Assembly: GCF_009649815.1 (NCBI RefSeq)
Contig: NZ_WJIC01000001.1
Location: forward strand, 1-64,000
From: Nocardia sp. SYP-A9097
Lineage (GTDB): Bacteria; Actinomycetota; Actinomycetes; Mycobacteriales; Mycobacteriaceae
DNA length: 64,000 bases
Reading direction: 5' to 3'
Positions 26,302 through 35,088 of this stretch are shown one piece after another (position 1 is the stretch's first letter; each line of letters starts with the position of its first letter). The translations under genes were made by a program, and so were the position numbers. Under the pieces are notes generated by a model, which ran no database searches, was not told the origin of the DNA, and saw only the letters and a program-made list of their open reading frames with translations.

Positions 26302-27072
26302 TTAATCCGTCGGCTTGATCATGCGTGCCACTATCCGGCGCGAGACGCCGGGCAGGAATCGCCGCATGAGGTAGGCGAGGCGGGCCTCGCCGGGGAAGAC
26401 GAACAGCGGAGTCTTCGACTTGGACAGCGCCTTTTCGAGCGCGTCGACAACATCTTCGGGGCTCATCCCGCCCGCGCCGCCGAGTACCGATTCGTTCTCT
26501 TCGCGCACCTTGTCCAGGAAGGCGGTCTCAACCATGGGCGGGCAGAGTCCGAGCAGTCGGACGCCGCTGCCCTGCAGTTCGTACGCGAGGCTGTCGATGA
26601 ATCCGACGACCGCGAACTTGGATGCCGAGTATCCGGCCATACCGGGTGAGGGCAGCCAGCCCGCTACGGAGGCGAACAGCACCACGGTGCCGGTGCCCGC
26701 CTGTTTCATGGCCGGAATGACTGCCTGGCACAGGTTGATGGTGCCGATGTAATTGACATCCATCATCTTCTTGATCTGCGCCACATCATGATTCAGCGCG
26801 GAGGCGTGCACGTGGCACATGCCGGCGGCGTGCACCAGCCGGTCGATGGTGCCGAGTTCGCCGCGTACCTTCTCCACGACCGCGCGCACCTGCTCGGGGT
26901 CGGAGACATCGCAGGTGTAGGTGGTCATATTGGGCGAGCGCTGGGCGGTCTCGGCGAGCCCGCCGGGATTGAGGTCGACGGCGGCGACCCTCCAGCCGGC
27001 GGCGGCGAGCCGCATTGCGACGATTCGGCCCATGCCGCTGGCGGCTCCGGTGACGAGTGCGATCTGGGTCAT
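26302..27072 (-). CDS. Short-chain dehydrogenase/reductase
   Basis: A 256-residue classical SDR. The cofactor motif is TGAASGMGR (~8-16), the structural NAG-like motif is HAAGMCH, and the active-site Ser and Y-x-x-x-K are present (FASVAGWLPSPGMAGYSASKFAV). A basic C-terminal tail (RRFLPGVSRRIVARM) may associate with membranes. The ATG at 27072 overlaps the stop of the acetoacetate-decarboxylase-like gene by 4 bases, so they are coupled. It likely oxidises or reduces a hydroxyl or keto group of a lipid or steroid intermediate made by the neighbouring enzymes; the exact substrate is not readable. Confidence 0.87.
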   Translation of the reverse strand: MTQIALVTGAASGMGRIVAMRLAAAGWRVAAVDLNPGGLAETAQRSPNMTTYTCDVSDPEQVRAVVEKVRGELGTIDRLVHAAGMCHVHASALNHDVAQIKKMMDVNYIGTINLCQAVIPAMKQAGTGTVVLFASVAGWLPSPGMAGYSASKFAVVGFIDSLAYELQGSGVRLLGLCPPMVETAFLDKVREENESVLGGAGGMSPEDVVDALEKALSKSKTPLFVFPGEARLAYLMRRFLPGVSRRIVARMIKPTD

Positions 27073-27779
27073 CGGATCTCCTTGGTCTGCAGGACGCTGG
27101 TGGCGTCTTCGAAAGTCATTGCGAGCGAGCCGATCCGGCTGGCGAACAGCGCGCGTCTGGGCAGGCCGAGGGCGCGCAGTTGCTCCGAGATGGGATGGTC
27201 GCCCAGTTCGACGCGCACCCCGCCCGGCATGCCGCGGACCCGGCTGGGATTCATCACCCACGGGGTACGCCGGAGCACACCGTTCTTGGAGGTGTACGCA
27301 TCGATGGATGTCCCGCCCGCTCCGCTCGGCATGGGCACACCATCGAGCACCCGCAGCGCGATGACGAGCTGCTCATCCACCCGTACTTCACAGCGTTGTC
27401 CGCCACGCACCGGCGTGATATCGATATCGGCCATCAACTTGGGGAATCCCCAAATCGATTGCCCCGCTTCGAGAGTGAAGCTTTGATTCACCGGCAGCCA
27501 GTGGATATAGGCCCCCGTGCTGTCCTTGCGCCCCGGCTGTTTCGCCATGAGCGAGAATGCGAATTCGTGATACGGCCCGAGATCCCCGTCGACGTATCGC
27601 ACGAAGGCGAGCGAGAGAATCGCCCGGCCGAGTACGGTGACCGGTTCCAGCCCGGCCGGTGCGAGCAGTTCGCGCGCGGCCGCGGTATCCGCGAAGAAGA
27701 GCGCGGAGCTCGCATCGGCATGCCTGATCTCGACCGGCATACGAACTTGTTCACCGAGCACGGTGTGCGCCTCTGCCAT
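27069..27779 (-). CDS. Acetoacetate decarboxylase family protein
   Basis: A 236-residue protein of the ADC fold. The segment WGFPKLMADI corresponds to the catalytic loop of acetoacetate decarboxylase (Ala/Gly-Phe-Pro-Lys-Lys); here only the first Lys is kept and the second is Leu, so Schiff-base decarboxylation may be altered. Start ATG at 27779 (MAEAHTVLGEQ) is chosen because a KstR-like palindrome occupies 27788-27801 immediately upstream; a farther start at 27827 would be inside that site. It is followed by an SDR with 4-base overlap. Members of this family in actinobacteria often act on other 2-oxo or lactone substrates. Confidence 0.75.
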   Translation of the reverse strand: MAEAHTVLGEQVRMPVEIRHADASSALFFADTAAARELLAPAGLEPVTVLGRAILSLAFVRYVDGDLGPYHEFAFSLMAKQPGRKDSTGAYIHWLPVNQSFTLEAGQSIWGFPKLMADIDITPVRGGQRCEVRVDEQLVIALRVLDGVPMPSGAGGTSIDAYTSKNGVLRRTPWVMNPSRVRGMPGGVRVELGDHPISEQLRALGLPRRALFASRIGSLAMTFEDATSVLQTKEIR

Positions 27780-27787
27780 GCCAGAAT

Positions 27788-27801
27788 TAGAACAGGTTCC
27801 T
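27788..27801. promoter_or_regulatory. KstR-like palindrome upstream of the ADC-like gene
   Basis: TAGAACAGGTTCCT matches TNNAACNNGTTNNA at 7 of 8 fixed positions. It ends 9 bases from the ADC-like start codon and lies in the 69-base gap after fadD, so it may drive an internal promoter of the leftward operon. Confidence 0.5.
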
Positions 27802-27848
27802 GTGACGTTCGCCATTGATTCAGCCAAGGTATCCCGAAGAACGGACGG

Positions 27849-29453
27849 TTATCGCACCTCGTGATCGGGTGCGGCGGCGGCCGCCCGGGCTGCGGCCCAG
27901 CGGTAGTCGGGTTTGCCACTGGGCGTACGCGCGACGGTATCCACCACCCAGATCCGGCGGGGCAGTTTGTATCCGGCCAGGTGCGCCCGCACATGGCGTT
28001 CGAGGTCGGGGAAATCCACGCCGGCGACACTCGAGACCACAGCGCCGACCAACTGCCCCCAACGCTCGTGCGGAATCCCGATGACCACCGCGTCGTACAC
28101 GCTCTCATGCGCCTTGACCACGGCCTCGACCTCTTCGGGAAAGACCTTCTCGCCCCCGGTATTGATCACCATGTTCCCGCGCCCGATGAGCGTGACGGCC
28201 CCGTCCGCCTCGACCCGCGCCCGGTCATCGGTTATGACCATGCGCCGCCCGTCGACGGTGCGGAACAGCCTGTCGGTCTTGACCGGATCCTTGTAGTAGC
28301 CGATCGGCACATTGCCGGTCTTGGCCAGCCAGCCCTCCGAGCCCGGCGCGACCGGATGCCCGTCATCGTCGACCACCACCACACCGCGCCCGGTATTGAC
28401 CCGCGGCCCGCGCCCCGGGTCGTCATCCCGCTGCGCGAAACCGATTCCGCCGAAACCGGTTTCGGATGATCCGATAGATTCGGTGACCAGGGTGCCCGGA
28501 AACAGTTCCAGCAGTTCGTTCTTCACCGACTGGGTGAGCTGTGCCGCGCCGGAGCCGATGGAGAGAACCGAGGAGGCGTCGACGGGGGCCGCCCGGTAGG
28601 CGTCGATGAGCGGCCGGGCCAGGGCATCACCGGTAATGACCAGGACATTCGGCCGTTCCCGTGCCACGGTCCGCCAGACGCGCGCCGGATCGAAGCGGGG
28701 TTCGAACAGGACGGTGTTCCCGGACCACAGCGCCACGAAGGTCGGCATCATGGCGGCGGCATGGATCAGCGGCGGCAGTATGAACCAGCGCATGGGCCGT
28801 TCCTGGGCCGCACCCGCCCGGGACTGCTGATATTCGTCGGCGACCGGTTCGCCGGTATAGAAGTCGATGCCACCGCCGAGTACCCGCCACATATCCTCCT
28901 GCCGCCACATGACGCCCTTGGGCAGTCCGGTGGTGCCGCCGGTGTACATGATGAACAGGTCATCGGCACTGCGCTCGGCGAATTCCCGGGCAGGAGAACA
29001 ATTCTCGAGTGCCCACTCGAAGGGCGTCGAGCGCGTGGGGAGATCCCCGCCCCGATCGTCCTCGACCACCAGACTGTGCCGCAGCTTGGGCAGCTGCCCC
29101 CGCACCGCCTCGAGCAGCGGCGCGTAACACCGATGGTGCACAACCATTTCCAGGTCGGCGTTGTCGTAGACGTACCGCAGTTCCTCGGCCTGATACCGAT
29201 AGTTGATATTGACGGGAACCGCGCGAATCTTGAAGCAGCCCAGCAGGGTTTCCAGGGTTTCGATGCCGTTGTGCAGGTGGAAACCGATATGCGTGCCCGG
29301 CCGGGCCCCGGCATTGGCGAGGTGGTGCGCCAGCCGATTGGCCCGCGCGTCGAGTTCGGCGAAGGTGCGCCGCCGCTCGCCCTCGATGACTGCGAGCCGG
29401 TCGGGTACGGCGTCGGCGGCGTGTTCGTAGAGGTCGGCGAAGTTGCGGGCCAT
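27849..29453 (-). CDS. Acyl-CoA synthetase (FadD type)
   Basis: A 534-residue AMP-forming acyl-CoA ligase. The adenylate-binding P-loop is YTGGTTGLPKGVMW (~170), later motifs are IGSSETGFGG, GYYKDPVKTDRLF and the catalytic-Lys region RTPSGKPDYRWA at the C-terminus. The W after GVM is typical of the mycobacterial FadD17/FadD19 group, which activates steroid side-chain and related carboxylates; this is a subgroup impression only. It activates a carboxylic acid to its CoA thioester for the surrounding enzymes. Start ATG at 29453, 13 bases after the upstream unknown gene. Confidence 0.87.
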   Translation of the reverse strand: MARNFADLYEHAADAVPDRLAVIEGERRRTFAELDARANRLAHHLANAGARPGTHIGFHLHNGIETLETLLGCFKIRAVPVNINYRYQAEELRYVYDNADLEMVVHHRCYAPLLEAVRGQLPKLRHSLVVEDDRGGDLPTRSTPFEWALENCSPAREFAERSADDLFIMYTGGTTGLPKGVMWRQEDMWRVLGGGIDFYTGEPVADEYQQSRAGAAQERPMRWFILPPLIHAAAMMPTFVALWSGNTVLFEPRFDPARVWRTVARERPNVLVITGDALARPLIDAYRAAPVDASSVLSIGSGAAQLTQSVKNELLELFPGTLVTESIGSSETGFGGIGFAQRDDDPGRGPRVNTGRGVVVVDDDGHPVAPGSEGWLAKTGNVPIGYYKDPVKTDRLFRTVDGRRMVITDDRARVEADGAVTLIGRGNMVINTGGEKVFPEEVEAVVKAHESVYDAVVIGIPHERWGQLVGAVVSSVAGVDFPDLERHVRAHLAGYKLPRRIWVVDTVARTPSGKPDYRWAAARAAAAAPDHEVR

Positions 29454-29466
29454 GGGCTTTCGCTTT

Positions 29467-30708
29467 CTACAGAATGGTGAGCGGGAGGCCAGGGGTCCGG
29501 TCCGCGAAGGAGAACGCGGCCCCGGTGCTGAATCGGGTGATGGCGACCTCGGACGATTCCCGGAAAGGCTCGGGGGCCAAGCCGATTTCGACGGCCAGCG
29601 CTTCGCTGGAAGCGGACCGCGGACTCACGTCGAATCTCGGATTCACCCCGCGCACAAGCGCATTCAACGCTTCCAGATGGGAGGCATCGATCAGTGCCGC
29701 CCAAGCTCCGTCGGCTACTGCACCGCAGTCCCGTTCGAGCCGCAGTTCCACCGTTTGATTGCCCTCCGATACCGAACAGCCCACGTACGCCGCGGGATTC
29801 AATGCCGGATGCAACCGCAGCACCTGCGCCAGGGCCGCCGTGCCATCCCCAAGGCCGAGCGCATTGCGTAGCCGTTCGGAGGTCAGCCCCGCGATGCCGG
29901 TGAACTGTTTGCGCACGATATCCAGCGCCGCAGCCGAATCCGAGCGTTCGGCGACGGCCCGCCGGAATCCGAGCGTCAGCAGATGCTGTTGCAGACACAC
30001 CTCGTCGGCGATCCGGATCAGCGCCGATCGCGAGAAATCCCCGAACCGCAGATCGTTCACCAGCGGACCCGAATAGTCGTGCTGCCCGCCCTCTTCGGTA
30101 GCGATGGCCCCCAATTCCACTGTCGCCGCGTGGGTTCCAGCCAGCGCATCGGCATCGGCGGCCGGTTCGGGTGGCGGCACCGTCCGATCGATGGTCACCG
30201 TCCACGCGCACACCGGCGTCCGCCCCGCGGGCACCCGAGGCGGTCGATGCACCGGCCGTACCCGCGCATACGGATTCGTCGCCAGCGCCGTCGCATCGAA
30301 GGTGGGGTCTTCGATGTGATGGCACATGCCGACCACGTACTCCTCCCCCATCGGCTCCACATCGGCGAGCGCGCCGCAGTGGTCGAGGTGGAATTCGCCG
30401 TGGTCGTGATCGTGTACGCGATATCGGAAGTCCATGAACTGGGGTGGCGCACCGATATCGAGCTGGAAGCCCTTGAATATGGCGTCCACGCCGTCCCCGG
30501 TGATACCGAGCGCCGAGCGCATGCGCCGGGTGTAAACCGGGCTGGCCCAACGCCATTCGTCGATGGCCACTCCGGTCATGCCCGCGCGCCCGAAAGCGCC
30601 TATGGCATGGGCCATTCCGGAGCGGTCGATGAGATGCCCGCACAGCAGCAGCTCGGGCACCAGGATGGCCAGCTCGGCCCGGGACAGCGCATCGTATCGA
30701 CTGTTCAC
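29467..30708 (-). CDS. Unknown protein with His/Asp-rich motif
   Basis: A 413-residue cytosolic protein that I do not recognise. Residues ~97-134 contain an unusual cluster of His, Asp and Cys (RVHDHDHGEFHLDHCG, then VGMCHHIEDP), which looks able to bind a metal. The C-terminal half is unrelated in look, with a segment (RFDVSPRSASSEALAVEIG) that could be a separate beta domain. The GTG at 30708 overlaps the SnoaL-like stop by 4 bases (GTGA), which fixes this start; longer starts would run into the upstream gene. It sits between a SnoaL-like protein and FadD in the CYP123-like operon, so a role with an acyl or steroid substrate is likely but unproven. Confidence 0.68.
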   Translation of the reverse strand: MNSRYDALSRAELAILVPELLLCGHLIDRSGMAHAIGAFGRAGMTGVAIDEWRWASPVYTRRMRSALGITGDGVDAIFKGFQLDIGAPPQFMDFRYRVHDHDHGEFHLDHCGALADVEPMGEEYVVGMCHHIEDPTFDATALATNPYARVRPVHRPPRVPAGRTPVCAWTVTIDRTVPPPEPAADADALAGTHAATVELGAIATEEGGQHDYSGPLVNDLRFGDFSRSALIRIADEVCLQQHLLTLGFRRAVAERSDSAAALDIVRKQFTGIAGLTSERLRNALGLGDGTAALAQVLRLHPALNPAAYVGCSVSEGNQTVELRLERDCGAVADGAWAALIDASHLEALNALVRGVNPRFDVSPRSASSEALAVEIGLAPEPFRESSEVAITRFSTGAAFSFADRTPGLPLTIL

Positions 30709-31253
30709 CACAGTGCGGCCGGTCCCTGCCCGACCGGATACCAGCCTTTCAGCGGCTCCCCCGATACCGATCGCTCGATCCGTTTCCGCATCCCCGCCGA
30801 GAGCGCGCCATCGGAGATCATTTCCACGAAAAGCGCTGTGACATTGCCGAAGTCGAAGAAGTCCCGCTGCCACGACCATTGGAAATCGCCCGCGTACCGG
30901 AACCAGCTGCCGCCGATCCCCTCCGGACTGTACGGTCGCCCGTCGGCCCGGCTCTTCTCATTGATCTGTTTCCAGAAGCCGATGACGCTGCCGCTGCGTT
31001 CGTCGACCACGAATTCCTGATACGGATACGTCCAGCCTTCGAGTCCGAACATCTCCTGGCCGAGCGCGATATCGCGGATCTCATCGCGTCCGACGGCCAT
31101 GAATTCCTGGGTGGGCCCGTAGTTCCAGCCGTAGCTGGCGTCCGGGGTGTAGAAGTCGGCCAGGGGTTTCCAGTCGCCGAGCGCTTCGCAGCGCTGGTTC
31201 TCCCGCACCCAGCGGGTGATCATGTCGTCGATTTCGTCGCGGGACCAGGCCAT
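30705..31253 (-). CDS. SnoaL/NTF2-like protein
   Basis: A 182-residue protein with the cone-shaped NTF2 fold suggested by its N-terminal helix (DEIDDMITRWVRENQRCEAL) followed by ADFYTPDASYGWNYGP and a strongly aromatic C-terminal half (FRYAGDFQWSWQRDFFDF). The fold includes ketosteroid isomerase and SnoaL cyclases; Asp/His placement is not enough to assign one of these. The ATG at 31253 is preceded by AGGAACC. The gene lies 10 bases after the ferredoxin gene in the P450 operon, which in M. tuberculosis also contains an NTF2-like protein (Rv0760c) with steroid-binding ability. Confidence 0.75.
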   Translation of the reverse strand: MAWSRDEIDDMITRWVRENQRCEALGDWKPLADFYTPDASYGWNYGPTQEFMAVGRDEIRDIALGQEMFGLEGWTYPYQEFVVDERSGSVIGFWKQINEKSRADGRPYSPEGIGGSWFRYAGDFQWSWQRDFFDFGNVTALFVEMISDGALSAGMRKRIERSVSGEPLKGWYPVGQGPAALW

Positions 31254-31263
31254 GGTGGTTCCT

Positions 31264-31455
31264 TTATTCGTCACGGAGCGAGAGCGCCTGGGTGGGGCAG
31301 TAGCGCACGGCCGCGCGGGCCGCATCCAGCTCGTCGCCGGGGTCGGCGCGGAGTATTTCGACCTGTCCCTGTTTGGGAACGAGGAAAAGCGCGGGAGCTT
31401 CGTCCTGGCAGACGGCATGCCCCTGGCAGAGGTCGAGATCGACGACGAGCCGCAA
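31264..31455 (-). CDS. [3Fe-4S]-type ferredoxin, P450 partner
   Basis: A 63-residue ferredoxin. The cluster motif is CQGHAVC...CPTQ: the second ligand position of the four-Cys pattern is His, as in actinobacterial P450-linked [3Fe-4S] ferredoxins. It most likely passes electrons to the P450 encoded at 32244, which is in the same operon with only a 3-base gap to the SDR gene between them. A ferredoxin with this place, Rv0763c, serves CYP51 in M. tuberculosis, so it may also serve the CYP51 at 45462. Confidence 0.9.
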   Translation of the reverse strand: MRLVVDLDLCQGHAVCQDEAPALFLVPKQGQVEILRADPGDELDAARAAVRYCPTQALSLRDE

Positions 31456-31458
31456 GAT

Positions 31459-32244
31459 TCACTCTCCCGATGTGGTCAGGGGCGCTTCGGGTTGCACCTC
31501 GACGAGGACCAGATGCGCACCGCGTCGCATGGAAACAACGGCGACGATCGCGGCCGCGATATCGGATGCCTTCAAGAAGTGCGGGTGCCGGGCGAACCCC
31601 CACTTCACCCACTCCTCGAGCATCGGCCCGACCACCTCGGGCGCGGCGGTCATCCCCATCCCGGTGAGCGTCTGCCCCGGCCGCACAATGGAGGAGCGCA
31701 CCCCGGTGCCCTCCAACTCCATCCGCAGTTGCCGCGCAAGGGCTTCCACGCCCATCTTCGCGCCGTTGTACGCGCCCACCCCCGGCCGTGGCCGATCGGC
31801 ACAGTCCGACCCGATGACGACGAAATCCCCGCGCCGCCGCTCGATCATCCCGGGAATCACCCGGTGCGCGAGCCGCTGCGCACCCACCAGATGCACCCGG
31901 ACCTGCGCCTCGAACACCTCCGGATCCATCTGCCAGCTCGGCGCGAACTCGATATCCCCCGCCCCGGACACCACGATTTCCATTGGCCCGAGCGCCTTTT
32001 CGGCCGCCGTCACGAATTCGTCGACCGAGCCGGTATCGGTGACATCGAGGCGACCGGCGAACGCCTCGCCCCCGTCGGCCCGGATCTTCTCGGCGAGCGT
32101 CTCGCAGATCTCCACCCGCCGTGCGCCCAGCGCCACCGGATATCCGAGTTCGGCCAATGCGACGGCTGTGGCGGCCCCGATGCCCGAGGACGCCCCGGCG
32201 ATCAGCACCGGCCGCCGCTCCGGATGTGGTGCGAACCGCGGCAT
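31459..32244 (-). CDS. Short-chain dehydrogenase (Rv0765c-like)
   Basis: A 261-residue classical SDR. Cofactor motif AGASSGIGA (~16-24), VSGAGDIEF in place of the NAG motif, the active-site Ser in VIGSDCADR and YNGAKMGV with Tyr and Lys. The ATG at 32244 shares one base with the P450 stop codon (TAATG), which shows coupling. In M. tuberculosis an SDR (Rv0765c) lies beside CYP123 in the same way. The substrate is probably a hydroxy-lipid or sterol produced by the P450. Confidence 0.87.
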   Translation of the reverse strand: MPRFAPHPERRPVLIAGASSGIGAATAVALAELGYPVALGARRVEICETLAEKIRADGGEAFAGRLDVTDTGSVDEFVTAAEKALGPMEIVVSGAGDIEFAPSWQMDPEVFEAQVRVHLVGAQRLAHRVIPGMIERRRGDFVVIGSDCADRPRPGVGAYNGAKMGVEALARQLRMELEGTGVRSSIVRPGQTLTGMGMTAAPEVVGPMLEEWVKWGFARHPHFLKASDIAAAIVAVVSMRRGAHLVLVEVQPEAPLTTSGE

Positions 32245-33458
32245 TACCGAACCTCCACTGTCACAGGCAGTTTCGCGAAACCCCGGACATTCACCGAATG
32301 CACGCGCTCACTGCCGGGTTCCAAGTTGTAGGACCGCACGCGATCGGTGAACTCCCGCAATACGATTCCGGCCTCCAGTCGCGCCAGATGCGCGCCGAGG
32401 CAGAAGTGCACGCCGCGGCCGAAGCTGATCAGCCCGCTCTTGTCGGCGCGTTCGATGTCATAGCGGTCGGGATCGTGGAAGACCGTCGTATCGCGATTGG
32501 CGGAGCCGATGAGCAGCAGCACCTTCGAACCCTGCGGAATCGTCTGCCCGTAGTACTCCAGGTCGACCGCGGCGGTGCGCGCCAGGATCTGAGTGGACGC
32601 GTCGTAGCGCAGCGTCTCCTCCACCCAGTCGCCGACCAGATCGGGCTGCGCGGCGACCTTGGCGTACTGCTCGGGATTCACCCCGGCCCAGTACAGGGCA
32701 TTGCCGAGCAGTTTTGTGGTCGTCTCGTTCCCGGCGACCACCATGAGGAACATGAACCCGATGATCTCGGCATCGGTGAGCCGATCCCCGTCGGCCTCGG
32801 CATCGAGCAGGGCCGAGGTCAGATCGTCGGTACGCCGCTGATGCCGGGCCGCGACCATCTCGTTGTAGTACTCGAACAGCCGCACCGCCGCCTCCATGGC
32901 GGGCACCGGCACATCCAGCACACCCTGTTCGCGATGCACTAAAAGGTCTGCCAGCCTGCGTAATTCGGTGCGATCGGCCGCGGGTACGCCGAGCAGTTCG
33001 GAGATGACGTCCATGGGCAGCTTGCCCGCCACCTCGTCGATCCAGTCGAAACTGCGCGCGGCCAAGGCCGGTTCGAGATGCCGCAGCGTGATCTCGCGAA
33101 TCCGGTCGCCCATCTCGTTGACCCGGCGCGGGGTGAAGCCCTGATACACCAGCTTGCGCAGGCGCAGATGCCGCGGATCATCCATGGCCAGGAAGGACAT
33201 GGTGTTGTGCGCGTGCGGTCCCCAGGCGGCCGGGTCCAGCGAGACGCCATTGGCACTGGAGAGCTTCACATTGTCGCGGAATCCGGCGGCCACATCCGCG
33301 TGCCGGGACAGGGCCCAGAAATCCGGCCCGGGGTGGTGATAGATCGGCGCTTCTGCGCGCAGTCGCTGGTACACGGGGTACGGATCCTCGTGCATGGCGT
33401 AGTCGTACGGGTCGAACAGCAGCGGCTCGAGCGAGGGGGCAGACAACTGGCTGGACAT
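32244..33458 (-). CDS. Cytochrome P450, CYP123-like
   Basis: A 404-residue soluble P450. The I-helix oxygen-binding motif is AGNETT, the ExxR motif is EETLR, and the heme-thiolate loop is FGRGVHFCLGAHLAR. The N-terminal half, with SLDPAAWG, LAMDDPRHLRLRKL and KLPMDVISELLGVP, agrees well with my memory of CYP123 of M. tuberculosis (Rv0766c). Start ATG at 33458 gives MSSQLSAPS; an ATG at 33542 would add residues overlapping the operators. It begins the leftward operon with SDR and ferredoxin. Its promoter shares a 152-base gap with the divergent ALDH operon, containing both operator types described here. Substrate unknown. Confidence 0.9.
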   Translation of the reverse strand: MSSQLSAPSLEPLLFDPYDYAMHEDPYPVYQRLRAEAPIYHHPGPDFWALSRHADVAAGFRDNVKLSSANGVSLDPAAWGPHAHNTMSFLAMDDPRHLRLRKLVYQGFTPRRVNEMGDRIREITLRHLEPALAARSFDWIDEVAGKLPMDVISELLGVPAADRTELRRLADLLVHREQGVLDVPVPAMEAAVRLFEYYNEMVAARHQRRTDDLTSALLDAEADGDRLTDAEIIGFMFLMVVAGNETTTKLLGNALYWAGVNPEQYAKVAAQPDLVGDWVEETLRYDASTQILARTAAVDLEYYGQTIPQGSKVLLLIGSANRDTTVFHDPDRYDIERADKSGLISFGRGVHFCLGAHLARLEAGIVLREFTDRVRSYNLEPGSERVHSVNVRGFAKLPVTVEVR

Positions 33459-33534
33459 GTGTCTGCACGTTACTGGCGCGGCGGCGAGCTGACAACGAAT
33501 TCGGAAATTCGCCATGGGAAAGAGTCTCTCAAAC

Positions 33535-33548
33535 TGAAACATGTTCTT
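33535..33548. promoter_or_regulatory. KstR-like palindrome, P450/ALDH divergon
   Basis: TGAAACATGTTCTT matches TNNAACNNGTTNNA at 7 of 8 fixed positions. It lies between the divergent CYP123-like and ALDH operons. Confidence 0.5.
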
Positions 33549-33576
33549 GCGCGTTTCCGAGCTCCGAACTTATAGT

Positions 33577-33592
33577 CCGTACACGTGTCCGG
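33577..33592. promoter_or_regulatory. Operator A of the CYP51-linked TetR set
   Basis: CCGTACACGTGTCCGG, with the perfect core ACACGTGT, overlaps a second palindrome GTGTCCGGACAC (33585-33596). It lies 19 bases before the ALDH start. The same 16-base pattern occurs at 44786 and 45424. Confidence 0.65.
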
Positions 33593-33610
33593 ACACCATG
33601 GGAGCCACCG

Positions 33611-35077
33611 TTGAGCCTGAGCAATCTCATACCGGACAGCGGTTCCCAATTGCTGATCGGCGGCAAGCTGATGGCCGGCCGAGGGAACCCTTTCAGCAAC
33701 ATCAACCCCGCGACCGGCGAGCAAATCGGCTACGCGGCGAACGCCGACGAAACAGATATGGACGCGGCCGTCACCGCAGCGCGCACCGCCTTCGACAGCA
33801 CCGACTGGTCACGCGATCCGGCATTCCGCGCGCGGTGCCTGCGCCAACTCCGCGACGCCCTGCGCGACCACATCGAAGACCTTCGCGAAATCACCATCGC
33901 CGAGGTGGGCGCGCCCCGCATGCTCACCGGCGGACCCCAACTCGAAGGCCCCGTCGGCGATCTCGGCTACTTCGCCGACCTGGCCGAAAGCTATGACTGG
34001 GAAACGGATCTCGGTATCGCCTCCCCGATGGGTATCAAGAGCAGCCGGCGACTCCGGCGCGAACCCATCGGCGTGGTCGGCGCGATCACCCCGTGGAACT
34101 TCCCGCACCAGATCAATTTCGCCAAGCTCGGCCCGGCGCTGGCGGCGGGCACCACGGTGGTGCTCAAGCCCGCCCCCGACACCCCCTGGTGCGCTGCGGC
34201 GGTCGGCCGGATCATTGCCGAGGAGACCGATATTCCGGCCGGCGTGGTCAATATCGTCACCTCCGATGACCACGGCTTGGGCGCGCGGTTGGTCACCGAT
34301 CCGCGAGTGGACATGATCTCGTTCACCGGATCGACCCGGACCGGTCGTGCCGTAATGGCCGCTGCCGCGGAGTCTCTGAAGAAGGTCTTCCTGGAGCTCG
34401 GCGGCAAATCGGCGTTCATCGTGCTCGATGACGCGGACCTGAAGGCAGCGGTGAGCTATGCGGCGTTCGGCGTCACCGTGCATGCGGGACAGGGCTGTGC
34501 GATCAGCACTCGGCTGCTGGTACCGCGCGAAAAGTACGACGAGGCAGCCGAGATCGCGAAGCGCACACTGGGCGGCATCAAGGCGGGTGACCCCGACAAG
34601 CCCGGAACCGTTTGCGGCCCACTGATTTCCGAACAGCAGCGGGCGCGCGTGGAACGCTATCTCGACAGCGCCCGCGCCGAGGGCGGCACCGTCATCGGCG
34701 GCAACCGTCCCGACCTGCCCGGCTATTTCATCGAACCCACTCTTATTGCGGGCCTGCCGAATTCGTCGACCGTCGCGCAGGAGGAGATCTTCGGCCCGGT
34801 GCTGACGCTCATCGCGCATGACGGCGATGATGACGCGGTCCGCCTGGCCAACGACTCCCCCTATGGACTCTCCGGCTCGGTGTGGGGCACCGACCCCGAA
34901 CGCATTCGCACCGTCGTCAATGGCGTGCGCACCGGCACCCTGAGCGTGAACGGTGGCGTCTGGTACTCCGCCGACGCGCCCTTCGGCGGCTATAAGCAAT
35001 CCGGCATCGGACGGGAAATGGGCATTGCCGGATTCGAGGAGTACCTCGAGACCAAACTCATTGCGACCGGATGCTGA
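33611..35077 (+). CDS. Aldehyde dehydrogenase (Rv0768 aldA-like)
   Basis: A 488-residue NAD(P)-dependent aldehyde dehydrogenase. Motifs: TPWNFPHQINFAKL (oxyanion Asn), the Glu in LELGGKSAF, the nucleophilic Cys in VHAGQGCAISTR, and EEIFGPVLTL. The start is TTG at 33611 (MSLSNLIPDSG). It begins a rightward operon followed after 11 bases by a 3-hydroxyisobutyrate-dehydrogenase-like gene and then a carboxymuconolactone-decarboxylase-like gene, matching Rv0768, Rv0770 and Rv0771 of M. tuberculosis. Likely oxidises an aldehyde made by P450 or alcohol-dehydrogenase steps of the neighbouring operon. Confidence 0.9.
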   Translation: MSLSNLIPDSGSQLLIGGKLMAGRGNPFSNINPATGEQIGYAANADETDMDAAVTAARTAFDSTDWSRDPAFRARCLRQLRDALRDHIEDLREITIAEVGAPRMLTGGPQLEGPVGDLGYFADLAESYDWETDLGIASPMGIKSSRRLRREPIGVVGAITPWNFPHQINFAKLGPALAAGTTVVLKPAPDTPWCAAAVGRIIAEETDIPAGVVNIVTSDDHGLGARLVTDPRVDMISFTGSTRTGRAVMAAAAESLKKVFLELGGKSAFIVLDDADLKAAVSYAAFGVTVHAGQGCAISTRLLVPREKYDEAAEIAKRTLGGIKAGDPDKPGTVCGPLISEQQRARVERYLDSARAEGGTVIGGNRPDLPGYFIEPTLIAGLPNSSTVAQEEIFGPVLTLIAHDGDDDAVRLANDSPYGLSGSVWGTDPERIRTVVNGVRTGTLSVNGGVWYSADAPFGGYKQSGIGREMGIAGFEEYLETKLIATGC

Positions 35078-35088
35078 AGGAGCACGTC

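Noticed and set aside
28766..30643. 625-codon minus-strand frame across fadD and the unknown gene
   Set aside because: Same strand but different frame from two genes with coupled starts and recognisable motifs; composition is Arg-rich and without domains.
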